From: Methyloglobulus morosus KoM1
GTDB lineage: Bacteria > Pseudomonadota > Gammaproteobacteria > Methylococcales > Methylomonadaceae
Direction: 5' to 3'
Length of the DNA: 38,978 bases
Assembly (NCBI RefSeq): GCF_000496735.2
Contig: NZ_AYLO01000108.1
Span: 1 to 38,978 of the forward strand
A program made the position numbers and the translations under genes. The notes below the pieces were generated by a model. That model was not told the DNA's origin, did not search any database, and saw nothing but the letters and a program-made list of their open reading frames with translations. Shown piece by piece: positions 21,131 through 29,003 of this stretch. The first letter of the stretch is position 1. Every line of letters begins with the position of its first letter.

Positions 21131-21197
21131 CGGACAAGTCCTGTATAGTCGAATAAAGTTCAGTGGGTTACACTTAATTCGAACGAGGACTTGCCCG
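21131..21197. repeat. imperfect inverted repeat between convergent lhgO and phoD
   Basis: Arms CGGACAAGTCCT (21131-21142) and AGGACTTGCCCG (21186-21197) pair with one mismatch, and an inner GTCGAATAAAG/CTTAATTCGAAC pair extends the structure. It lies between two convergent genes and might serve as a terminator or be a small mobile repeat. A 15-bp palindrome (TTTTACC-C-GGTAAAA, 21053-21067) sits just upstream. Confidence 0.45.
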
Positions 21198-21253
21198 TGA
21201 CAAATTGTGCCCGACCCGGATGGGATTCCCAACCTTTTTCGGGGATCCTTATG

Positions 21254-22834
21254 TTAATCTTCTGCGGGCAACGTCTTGCTAAATACCGTCGTGCCTGCAA
21301 TATCTTTCAGGTCAACGGTCAATGCTTTACTGTTCCTGTCGATGTTTACTTCACCGAAAAATTGCAGTCCCGCATAAGGTGAAAGATTAGACTTCCCGTC
21401 AGGTGGTGCTTTGCTAAATACCACTTGTGGGCCGAAAGTGCCGTCTGTGGTATTTGGGCCAAAAGAACCCGCATTGAGTGGGCCGGCGACGAACTCCCAA
21501 AACGGTGTAAAGTCTTTGGTTTGAGCCTTGGCGGGATCATAGAAATGGGCGGCGGCGTAATGCACGTCCGCTGTTAGCCAAACAATATTGTTGATTTCCT
21601 CGTGCTTGATGAAGCGCAACAAACGGGCCGTTTCCAATTCACGCCCACGTGCCACGCCATTGTCGCCATTGGCAATGGCCTCCCAGCGAGGCGTACCATT
21701 GGGAATATTGTTAATAGTGCCGTCCCCTATGTTCAGGCCAATTGGCATGTCCGCAGAAATGACTTTCCATACGGCCTTAGAGTTTTTCAGCTCATTCTCC
21801 AGCCATGCCACTTGCAAATCACCAAGAAATGCAGTTTCAATGCTTTCCTGAGTTTGCAGATTGGCTGTATTAGGCCCGCGATAGCTGCGCATGTCCAAGA
21901 CAAACACATCCAGCAATCTACCGTAAGAAATTTTCCGGTATACACGGTCAGATTCCTCAGCATCATGGGGACGCAAGGGGGCGTATTCATGAAAGGCTTT
22001 GGTGGCACGGGCGATTAAGGTCGGAATATCCTTAACGGTATAGCGGTCATCTGCGTTTAAGTCTTTGGCGCTAGACCAATTGTTGACGACTTCATGGTCG
22101 TCCCATTGCCATATTTGCGGCACTTCGGCGTTGAACCGACGGATATTGTGGTCCATCAGGTTATATTTGTAACGGCCACGGAATTCACCCAGGGTTTCGG
22201 CAACTTTGCTCACCTCAGGGATCACAAGGTTGGTCCAAATTTGTCCATTCTCCGCCGGTTTGCTTTCAGGTATAGGGCCGTCAGAATAGACATTGTCGCC
22301 GCTGGAAATATAGAATTGCGGTTCAACTTGACGCATTGCTTCATAGATTTTCATGCCGCCAAAGGCTTCGTTGATACCCCAGCCTTGGCCACTGACGTCC
22401 CCGCCCCAAACGAAACGGATGCTTTCTTGTTTGCCGATGGTATGGAAATGGCCGAGTATCGGTTCGCTTTTGCCGTGGGCATTGGTCAAGTCTTCAAACC
22501 AGACTTTGACGAAAACATCCTTGCCTTCGGGAAGCCCGACCAAATCCTGACGGGCGGTAAAATCATTGCCTTCATCTGCATAAGGGCCGACGATAGTTTT
22601 GGCATGTGTAAATTGTTCGTTGAATGCGTATTGCACCATCATACGCGCTGGGCGGTCAGAACGGCTCCAGACGATAGTCCGTCCTGGAGCCAAGTCGCCG
22701 AATTGGATGCCTTGTTCCATCAGTGGGACATCAGCCGCTACGGCGTTTGGTATCGTGCAGGCCAGTAATAGAGGCAGGGCGGCGAAGGTTAAGCATTTGG
22801 GGTTCAGGTAAGAATTTGGGTCGCATGTTTTCAT
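21254..22834 (-). CDS. phoD: secreted PhoD-like alkaline phosphatase
   Basis: A metal-dependent phosphatase/phosphodiesterase of the PhoD family, 526 residues. An N-terminal signal peptide (hydrophobic core LTFAALPLLLACTI, likely cleaved after NAVAA near residue 34) predicts periplasmic or extracellular location. An N-terminal Ig-like domain (WSRSDRPARMMVQYAF) is followed by the catalytic domain with FVWGGDVSGQG, YISSGDNVYSDGP, QWDDHEVVNNW and WLTADVHYAA, which supply the metal ligands. The GAGGAGC ribosome site precedes the ATG. It lies downstream of the glycerophosphodiesterase gene on the same strand. A strong hairpin separates the two and no Pho box precedes this gene. Confidence 0.88.
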   Translation of the reverse strand: MKTCDPNSYLNPKCLTFAALPLLLACTIPNAVAADVPLMEQGIQFGDLAPGRTIVWSRSDRPARMMVQYAFNEQFTHAKTIVGPYADEGNDFTARQDLVGLPEGKDVFVKVWFEDLTNAHGKSEPILGHFHTIGKQESIRFVWGGDVSGQGWGINEAFGGMKIYEAMRQVEPQFYISSGDNVYSDGPIPESKPAENGQIWTNLVIPEVSKVAETLGEFRGRYKYNLMDHNIRRFNAEVPQIWQWDDHEVVNNWSSAKDLNADDRYTVKDIPTLIARATKAFHEYAPLRPHDAEESDRVYRKISYGRLLDVFVLDMRSYRGPNTANLQTQESIETAFLGDLQVAWLENELKNSKAVWKVISADMPIGLNIGDGTINNIPNGTPRWEAIANGDNGVARGRELETARLLRFIKHEEINNIVWLTADVHYAAAHFYDPAKAQTKDFTPFWEFVAGPLNAGSFGPNTTDGTFGPQVVFSKAPPDGKSNLSPYAGLQFFGEVNIDRNSKALTVDLKDIAGTTVFSKTLPAED

Positions 22835-22907
22835 GGGGAAAGCTCCTCAGGTAGGGTCGATGAGATTCAAGGCAAAAATGCCAAATGATGCGAGATAGTG
22901 CGTGATA

Positions 22908-22939
22908 AACGGGCGGGTTACTCGGTTAACCCGCCCGTT
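22908..22939 (-). terminator. strong GC-rich hairpin after the glycerophosphodiesterase gene
   Basis: A perfect 13-bp stem (22908-22920 with 22927-22939) with a 6-nt loop, only 7 nt after the stop codon on the minus strand. The downstream tract is TTTATC, weak for an intrinsic terminator. It may attenuate read-through into the phoD-like gene or protect the mRNA 3' end. Confidence 0.6.
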
Positions 22940-22946
22940 CACACGG

Positions 22947-24179
22947 CTATTTCAATTTCATGCAGTTGGCATAATAAGTAACGGTAGCGGCCCAATCTGA
23001 GAAAATACCCCTTATACCGACATCTTGTGCCAGCACATCGAGAAGGACCATCGTGTCTCCATCGGTTTTAACGCCGCCTAAGACGGATTGATAGTAGAAA
23101 GAATTGCCGGCAATATTTTTTAGCAGGCCAGAACGTTCCAACGTCCAAGTGATGATGTCCAGCCCAGCGGCCTTAGCGGCTAAGGCATAGTCGGAAGGAA
23201 TAATCTTGTTACGGGCATCGAGAGTCACCAACGTCCAGGTTGGCGGTGCCACTATTTGTACACCGTCTGCAGCAAGCGAAGCCAATCTGGCGGTAGCAGC
23301 CGGCATGTCGGCAGGAACATTCAAGTCTTCGAGGGCAACGGCTTGTCTGCCAAAAGCAGGTTCATGGTTAATCCAGTAACGTAAGTCATCATGGTTAAAG
23401 GATTGTGCATAAACGTCCGTCGGATTTACACCGGCAGCCTTATATTCATCAATCATTTTTTGTGCGTAATCTTGCTGGGTAAAGCCGTCAAACGGCATAG
23501 GTACGCTGGCAGCTTTTAGCTCCGGTGTCATCTTTACGCCCAGTTTCTTGAACAGGCTTATGCTTTCCTTATGGCTCATCAAGATGCCATTGCCGGAATA
23601 CGTATCGGTACGAAAATCAGGAGTGCCGGCCATATATTCCGCAACCGTTTTCGCGTTGGGATTACTGCCATCCATCTTGCCTTTCAGCGTCTTGAATTCA
23701 GCTAAAGAAATATCGCTGGTACAGCATTGCACGTTAGCAAACGGTGTTGCACTGGTAAAGTCGGGTTGGACTGAGCACTTACTGGCTAAAGGCGTTTCCA
23801 GGATGTTAGTCGTCGTGTGCAGGTCGCATTGTGAATGGCGGCAGACCAGTTCTTTGTCCTTGGTAAAGGTGACGTCGCACTCGACTATGCCCGCACCCAT
23901 ACGCGCCGCCGCTTCATACGATTGCTTGGTGTGCTCGGAAAATTGCAGGGCGGCGCCACGATGGCCAATCGAAAAATCGGTTTTATGGAAAGAATTTTCA
24001 GAACATTTTTGCAGCTTGGTTTTAAGTGCGCTGTCCTGCATATCGTTGACCAAGAAAAATGGCCTAGGCCCCAACTGGACGCTATGTACAGGGTGCGGTT
24101 CATTTTCGGCAGATTGTGCGAGGGGGGACAGTGTTGTTAGCACTGCCGATATAGCGAATAACGTGTTAATCAATCTCAT
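22947..24179 (-). CDS. secreted glycerophosphodiester phosphodiesterase family protein
   Basis: Hydrolyses glycerophosphodiesters to glycerol-3-phosphate and an alcohol. It is 410 residues from the ATG at 24179, chosen because a GGAGAT ribosome site lies 6 nt upstream and because it begins directly with a signal peptide ([20 protein letters not shown], cleavage after AQSA). The frame is open 4 codons further. The GDPD motifs are present: IGHRGA near residue 75, [18 protein letters not shown], then [18 protein letters not shown]. The domain is larger than the minimal 250-residue GDPD fold, like GlpQ-type periplasmic enzymes with insertions. A Pho-box-like repeat precedes it. Confidence 0.85.
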   Translation of the reverse strand: MRLINTLFAISAVLTTLSPLAQSAENEPHPVHSVQLGPRPFFLVNDMQDSALKTKLQKCSENSFHKTDFSIGHRGAALQFSEHTKQSYEAAARMGAGIVECDVTFTKDKELVCRHSQCDLHTTTNILETPLASKCSVQPDFTSATPFANVQCCTSDISLAEFKTLKGKMDGSNPNAKTVAEYMAGTPDFRTDTYSGNGILMSHKESISLFKKLGVKMTPELKAASVPMPFDGFTQQDYAQKMIDEYKAAGVNPTDVYAQSFNHDDLRYWINHEPAFGRQAVALEDLNVPADMPAATARLASLAADGVQIVAPPTWTLVTLDARNKIIPSDYALAAKAAGLDIITWTLERSGLLKNIAGNSFYYQSVLGGVKTDGDTMVLLDVLAQDVGIRGIFSDWAATVTYYANCMKLK

Positions 24180-24247
24180 GGTAATCTCCAACGTATTATT
24201 TTTTAGTTATCGAATTCAACTTAGAAAGTATCTAGGCTGAACCTTGA

Positions 24248-24281
24248 ACACTACTCGGCTGTTATGTCGGTTTGATGTCGG
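24248..24281 (-). promoter_or_regulatory. Pho-box-like direct repeat and -10 of the glycerophosphodiesterase gene
   Basis: On the minus strand the heptamer CCGACAT occurs twice (24275-24281 and 24264-24270), an 11-bp period like the two halves of a PhoB box. A 10-nt gap is followed by TAGTGT (24248-24253) as a -10. The geometry is that of PhoB-activated promoters, where the box replaces the -35. Confidence 0.55.
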
Positions 24282-24334
24282 TTCTGTTAACAATTGATGA
24301 AAAGCAAGCAAGCAGGAAATAGGATTAGAACGCC

Positions 24335-24371
24335 ATGCCAGCCGCTGGTAGAAGCAACCAGCGGCTGGCAT
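24335..24371 (-). terminator. hairpin downstream of the 5'-nucleotidase gene
   Basis: A perfect 15-bp stem (24335-24349 with 24357-24371) and 7-nt loop, 17 nt after the 5'-nucleotidase stop on the minus strand and upstream of the next gene's Pho box. The following sequence has few U residues, so it may be a Rho-independent terminator of reduced strength or an mRNA stabiliser. Confidence 0.6.
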
Positions 24372-24388
24372 CGCAAAAGCCATTGCGG

Positions 24389-26158
24389 TTATGGCAAGCT
24401 TAGTATGCGGTCAAGCAGGCCGGGTGTAACAGGCGAGTTAAGCGCGAAGTATGCTTCCAGGGCATCGATGTCTTGTGCGCCTCCCAAACGGTTTGTGCCT
24501 TGCGGAAGGACTAAGAAATTATCGCCGCCATCTGCCATAAAGCTGTTGACCGTGACCCTATAATTGGCTGTCGGGTCAACCGCTACCCCATTGATTTTGA
24601 TGCTGGCTGGATTAACCTTGTCACAAGCAGGGCCGGACAATGACCATTCGTAAGAGAACCCTTCAGAAACCGACAGTATCCGATTAAAAGGCTGGTTGTT
24701 TGGGCAACCGGTAAATTGCTGTTCGAGCAAGGTTTCGATTTGTGCGCCTGTCAATGTCATTGTCACTAGGCTATTTCCAAACGGGTGTACAGAAAACGCT
24801 TCGCCGAACGTGACATTGCCATCGCCTTCCCCAGCGCTGCTTGAAAGATATGTCAAGCTTTCGCGAATGCCACCAGGATTCATAAAGGCAACCACTGCGT
24901 TGCCGAAGCCAGGATCTTTAGTGGCAGTCAGTTGAGAATCGGCGATTACGTCACCCATAGCCGATTCGCCTGCCGTATTAGGGGTGCGCGAAAGAATGGC
25001 AGTAATGCTGCCGATAACACGGTCAGCAATCGGTTGCACTAGTGCCTTGTAGTTATCGACAATCTGCTTGATACCCGCATCTGGGATAATGGCCGTATTC
25101 GTCCTGTCCACAAGCTTATTCGTCGCATTGACGCTTTGTACCCTTCCGGTTTTGGCATTAATAGCCATATCAATGTCAGTAAATACGCGGCCTTGGGAAT
25201 TGGCGCTGGTCACCGGAATGGTGTGAGTGCCATTCTGGGTTGCAACCATGCAGTTATAAGCTTGATGGGTATGTCCAGAGATCACAAGGTCAACCAAATC
25301 GGATAGTCGGTTGACTATCGTTTTCAACGGAGAACCCGCTAGGTTGTCGTCACAGGTATTGATGGTCGATACAGCTTGCGCCACAGGTATCGTACCGCCT
25401 TGATGGATCAAGACCACAATGGCTTTCGCGCCCCTTCTGTAAAGTTGCGGAATCAAGGCGTTAATAGTTACGGCTTCATCTTTGAATTCCAATCCTGCCA
25501 CGCCTGTAGGCGTTACTATCGTGGGCGTTTCTTTTAGAGTCAGGCCGATATAAGCAACTTTAACGTCGTCGTATTCTTTGATGGTATAAGGAGGAAACAA
25601 GGTCTTGCCGGTAGCCGTTTCTACGACATTAGCTGCCAAAAACTTAAAATCAGCGCCTTCGAATGGGACGGGCGTTCCGACGGCAGCACCTTGGCAACTG
25701 TTTGCATCGGTCGGGTGGCAGCCGCCCTTTTGCATCCTTAACAACTCATCCTTGCCTTCATCAAACTCGTGATTACCGACGGCATTGATATCCAAACCAA
25801 CACGGTTCATAGTCTCGATAGTGCCTTCATCATGGAATAGGGCAGAAACCAGGGGCGTCGCGCCAATAAGATCACCTGCCGAAACAAAAGTCGTATTGGG
25901 ATTTTTGCCCCTAATGTCGGCGATATAACCCGCAATCCAATCGATGCCGCCTACTGATGTGCTAGGTTGCGGGGTGGCGGGTGCATTGCGCAATGAACCC
26001 GGTGATTCTAATTGTCCGTGGAAGTCATTGATGGCAATTATTTTGACATTTACCGGCCGCTTTTGCGGTTTACGTTCTTGTTCAATTTCAACTCCGTGGC
26101 AAATACGAGTCATAGAGAGTATTAAGGCGATACCGCTAGCAATTTGTCGCATTTTCAT
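24389..26158 (-). CDS. secreted bifunctional metallophosphatase / 5'-nucleotidase (UshA family)
   Basis: Releases phosphate from nucleotides outside the cytoplasm. It is 589 residues from the ATG at 26158, which follows a strong AAGGAG site and starts a signal peptide (MKMRQIASGIALILSMT). The open frame reaches 26269 but that part is unlike the family. The metallophosphoesterase domain has INDFHGQLES, SAGDLIGATPLVS, NAVGNHEFDEGKDE and SGHTHQAYNC, which hold the two-metal site. The C-terminal 5'-nucleotidase domain carries NPGGIRESL and the VTFGEAFSVHPFGNSLV substrate-binding block. It is monocistronic or the head of the phosphatase series, preceded by a triple Pho-box-type repeat. Confidence 0.92.
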   Translation of the reverse strand: MKMRQIASGIALILSMTRICHGVEIEQERKPQKRPVNVKIIAINDFHGQLESPGSLRNAPATPQPSTSVGGIDWIAGYIADIRGKNPNTTFVSAGDLIGATPLVSALFHDEGTIETMNRVGLDINAVGNHEFDEGKDELLRMQKGGCHPTDANSCQGAAVGTPVPFEGADFKFLAANVVETATGKTLFPPYTIKEYDDVKVAYIGLTLKETPTIVTPTGVAGLEFKDEAVTINALIPQLYRRGAKAIVVLIHQGGTIPVAQAVSTINTCDDNLAGSPLKTIVNRLSDLVDLVISGHTHQAYNCMVATQNGTHTIPVTSANSQGRVFTDIDMAINAKTGRVQSVNATNKLVDRTNTAIIPDAGIKQIVDNYKALVQPIADRVIGSITAILSRTPNTAGESAMGDVIADSQLTATKDPGFGNAVVAFMNPGGIRESLTYLSSSAGEGDGNVTFGEAFSVHPFGNSLVTMTLTGAQIETLLEQQFTGCPNNQPFNRILSVSEGFSYEWSLSGPACDKVNPASIKINGVAVDPTANYRVTVNSFMADGGDNFLVLPQGTNRLGGAQDIDALEAYFALNSPVTPGLLDRILSLP

Positions 26159-26295
26159 GGGTTTGCTCCTTTTTGAATTTGTTGAATGTCTGTGGGTGGT
26201 GGGGGTTATTGGGCCAGTTTCCAACCGCTGCAATTCACCAAGCGCTTTAGTCAAGACGAATATCAGCACCTGACGAATGCCCTAACCATAACCCA

Positions 26296-26340
26296 GTAAT
26301 ATGAATTTGCGGTGACAGCAACATGACGGCTATATGTCAG
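26296..26340 (-). promoter_or_regulatory. tandem Pho boxes and -10 element of the 5'-nucleotidase gene
   Basis: Three heptamers on the minus strand, CTGACAT (26334-26340), CCGTCAT (26323-26329) and CTGTCAC (26312-26318), repeat with exact 11-bp period. The last two form an 18-bp unit close to the PhoB consensus. A 10-nt gap leads to TATTAC (26296-26301), a suitable -10. The predicted leader is about 130 nt. Confidence 0.75.
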
Positions 26341-26344
26341 TGGT

Positions 26345-27083
26345 GATGGTTTTTTAATGTTGAGATAGGCTATCTATCGGCTAAGTGGATGTGCCGATAG
26401 TTTTTTGTGAAGTCGGTTCAATGTGTGGACATCAGTATTTTTGAGGTTATTGAAGGGAGCTATGAATAAGCTGTTCGACAGGGACGAACGGCTAGGCGTT
26501 GATCTCACTCGGGGTGAGTTGATAAGAAAGGGATGCTTGTCTTTAATGCTGAATGTATTTCTATTAATGGGAATTTCGACAAGGCTTCCCTGATCTGGGT
26601 CGAAGGGCGTAGTACGAACAGTAACGGGTTAATGGGTTCTTGGCGAGCCGTGAATTTGTCATACGGTCAAACTAATGATCGAAATCGACGTATCCAGAAT
26701 ATCCTTAAAAGTTGGATTCGGCGACGGCGCATGGATTCGAAAAAGCAATAAGTATTTAGCGGTGCTCGGCGAGTTCGGGGTTCATCGGCACCGATGTCGG
26801 TGCCTGCAACGCAGGCGGAAATACGGGTTTGTCCAGCGGGAGCCTCACCAAATTTCGACCGGCGTCAGGAGCCTCCCAGTGCACAATGCAGAAAAAAGTC
26901 TTGAAAATATCAACCCAACATTTTTGATGGCTACGCAGTTTTATTAAACTTTATCGCAATTTCCAATAAATATACGAAAAGGTGCTATTTTTTACATTAC
27001 TTCATAATTACATAACGCTTCTCCTTTCGCGATGGGTAAATCCAAACCTTTATTGAGCTGATTTCTACTATGAGGAACTTTGT
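26345..27083. other. long intergenic region with doubtful short ORFs and a structured stretch
   Basis: There is no recognisable gene. A 43-codon ORF at 26462-26593 (begins MNKLFDRDER, ribosome site GGGAG) has no recognised family and may be a fragment. Two longer overlapping frames at 26533-26751 and 26675-26947 have low-complexity Arg-rich composition and were not accepted. Between 26787 and 26816 two hairpins share three bases and are mutually exclusive. The segment just before 27084 is AT-rich and probably contains the promoter of the next gene. Confidence 0.5.
26787..26816. repeat. two overlapping, mutually exclusive hairpins
   Basis: GGCACC-GATGTC-GGTGCC (26787-26804) and GCCTGC-AAC-GCAGGC (26802-26816) share the bases at 26802-26804. 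A further GGGAG/CTCCC pairing spans roughly 26839-26878. This suggests a structured RNA or a decayed repeat. Confidence 0.4.
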
Positions 27084-28517
27084 ATGTGTATGCAATTGAA
27101 CGGTATTCGTCCTTACCAAGGCTGGAATTGGAGTGGCGACATGATTGTCCACGACACGACCATCCCGGCCAGCCGAAAAGTTCCCGGAACACAAATCAAA
27201 GGCTATTACATCGATATACGCGAGTTTGTGTCTATTGGCGGCAATTCAGTGATACGGAAAACGCTCCACGAGATTTCGGATAAATGGACGATCCAGGACA
27301 AATTGTTGTTTTTTAAACGCAGCACCGGAGGATTTGATTTTCGTGCCGATAAGATTTTTAACTGGTTCTCGAGCCTGGACTATATCAAATCAAAACGGCG
27401 CTTCGACCAATGGTTATTTCCTGAAGAAACGCTGGCCCAAAACGGTGGGGATTGTGAGGACTTGAGTTTTCTTTTGGCAAGCCTGCTAATCGAATCTGGC
27501 ATCAGCCATACCTGCGTAAGGGTCGCATTAGGCCGGATTGTGGATCATACCCTCGAACGTAGCAAACCTCACGACCATGCCTGGGTTATGTATCAAAACG
27601 AATCAGGCGCTTGGCAAATTCTTGATCCCTTGGCGCAAGTAAAACAAAATAAAAAATTTAGCCCAGATAAAAAAAGTCCTGACGAACCTAAGAAGGCAAG
27701 TTATAACCCCGACTACGCCATTCAAGATATTGAATATATTCCGTGCTTTGTCTTTAATCCTGAACATTTATGGCGAGTGCGTTCCACCGAAGCTATCGCA
27801 GGTGAAACACTTCAGGATTATCTGAACAGCCGCAACTTTTGGACGACGTTTGACCCCTCATTCGCAGCCAGTGTCCATAGCTTTATTTTTGAACGGGCAC
27901 TCATAGGAATGCCGATAAATGACTTAAACAAGGTCAAGGCCGCTAGCTTAAGGGTTGATATTAATGTGCTGGCTTATGATCCAAGAGACCATTTTGACTT
28001 TGCATACGTACAAGAAAGTTGGGATCGGATTAACCGTCGCTTACAGTCTGGGGATCTTGATGATTTTGGGCTGGCTGTCCACGCGATTGGTGATTTTTAC
28101 GCGCATACCTTGTACGCTTATTTTGCCCCCAAAACCACCTCGAATCGCATTTCACCTTACGATCCTGCCAACCCCATCCCCTCAGCACAATTGGCGTATG
28201 ACTTTACAGGCTTGCCGATGCCAGGCGCAAGCCTTGATGCAAAAAAAGCGGCAAAGTTGTGGCAAGGGCAGTTGATTTCCGGGCAATGGTGGCGATGGTA
28301 TACAACTTACCCGTCCGATTTAAAAAAGCCCAATGAATTGCAAAAACACCGTAATCTTCCAGACCACGATTGTCTGGCAGTCGATACCCCTACACCTAGC
28401 CAAAAAGACCATTTTTTCGTGAAAAACGGGACCTATCAAAAACAATTTAAACTTCGCCAACAAGCTGCCATAGAGCATGTCGCGCAGGTTTATCAGATGT
28501 GGCGTAAAAAGCATTAA
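27084..28517 (+). CDS. two-domain protein: transglutaminase-like plus HET-C/zinc-phospholipase-like
   Basis: A 477-residue protein that I do not recognise as a named family. Residues about 95-185 look like a transglutaminase/cysteine-protease fold with a complete candidate triad: Cys124 in NGGDCEDLSFLLASLL, His165 in HDHAWVMYQ and Asp181 in WQILDPL. Residues about 285-470 look helical and carry HFDFAYVQESWDRI (His303, Asp305), VHAIGDFYAHTLYAYF (His333, Asp337, His341) and a late QQAAIEHVAQVYQMW helix. This spacing resembles the His/Asp zinc ligands of HET-C and phospholipase C-like proteins. No signal peptide is visible, so a cytoplasmic location is inferred. The ATG at 27084 follows a GAGGA site with 7-nt spacing. 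Its activity and partners are unknown. Confidence 0.75.
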   Translation: MCMQLNGIRPYQGWNWSGDMIVHDTTIPASRKVPGTQIKGYYIDIREFVSIGGNSVIRKTLHEISDKWTIQDKLLFFKRSTGGFDFRADKIFNWFSSLDYIKSKRRFDQWLFPEETLAQNGGDCEDLSFLLASLLIESGISHTCVRVALGRIVDHTLERSKPHDHAWVMYQNESGAWQILDPLAQVKQNKKFSPDKKSPDEPKKASYNPDYAIQDIEYIPCFVFNPEHLWRVRSTEAIAGETLQDYLNSRNFWTTFDPSFAASVHSFIFERALIGMPINDLNKVKAASLRVDINVLAYDPRDHFDFAYVQESWDRINRRLQSGDLDDFGLAVHAIGDFYAHTLYAYFAPKTTSNRISPYDPANPIPSAQLAYDFTGLPMPGASLDAKKAAKLWQGQLISGQWWRWYTTYPSDLKKPNELQKHRNLPDHDCLAVDTPTPSQKDHFFVKNGTYQKQFKLRQQAAIEHVAQVYQMWRKKH

Positions 28518-28549
28518 ACCATTGCCATAGCCTCCATAAGAGTGATGAC

Positions 28550-28666
28550 TATTGATTCGGCCTTGTGAAGTATTAAGTTTCCGTTCGCCTTGAGCCTGTC
28601 GAAAGGCGGTGTGTGCTTCGACAAGCTCAGCACGAACGGTTCGGACATTAAAAGGCCGAATCTATA
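28550..28666. repeat. MITE-like or REP-like nested inverted repeat
   Basis: Outer arms of 15 nt (28550-28564 and 28652-28666, one mismatch, core GATTCGGCCTT) enclose an inner long imperfect hairpin from 28581 (CCGTTCG) to 28639 (CGAACGG). The inner arms contain GAGCCTGTCGAA and TTCGACAAGCTC. The whole 117-nt element could fold into one cruciform. It has no coding potential, as expected for a non-autonomous mobile or REP-type element. Confidence 0.65.
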
Positions 28667-29003
28667 GGCAACAAAAATAGGGATACACAGTTGGGCAGCA
28701 TTTCTTAGGGAGTTACGTTCGAATTCCGTGGGAGGCAGATAACCTAACCTGCATTGAACATGCTTCCCATTGTAAAAGGCGATATAGCCGTTAATGCTAA
28801 GTATCGCCGCTTTTTTGTTTCTAAATTTTGCATAAACCCATTATTCGTGTTTGAGGCTACAGAAAATTCACTATTACGAGTGGCTGCGATTTTGTGTAAG
28901 TATATGGAAGCCAATTGTTGTAAAATAGTCACCGCATACGCCCAAAAGCCATAACCACTTACCTTGGGTATCACTTTATTTCCCACCCTTTCGGAACACC
29001 CCT
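28667..29003. other. intergenic region before ybiT
   Basis: A stem of nine pairs (TGGGAGGCA near 28729 with TGCTTCCCA at 28761-28769) and a possible plus-strand terminator (GGCGATA 28778-28784 with TATCGCC 28802-28808, then T6 at 28811-28816) are visible. They could mark the end of a small RNA or of the upstream transcript. Short ORFs on both strands here lack protein character. Confidence 0.4.

Noticed and set aside
22094-22768. 224-codon plus-strand ORF inside the PhoD-like gene
   Set aside because: It is antisense to a gene with clear PhoD motifs and signal peptide; its length comes from codon bias of the real gene.
26675-26947. 90-codon plus-strand ORF upstream of the two-domain protein
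   Set aside because: Arg/His/Cys-rich composition from hairpin DNA, no ribosome site, no recognisable family, and it overlaps another frame.
28700-28735. tRNA-like T-loop text GTTCGAATTCC
   Set aside because: The flanking bases do not form a T stem, and no acceptor, D or anticodon arms can be drawn around it.
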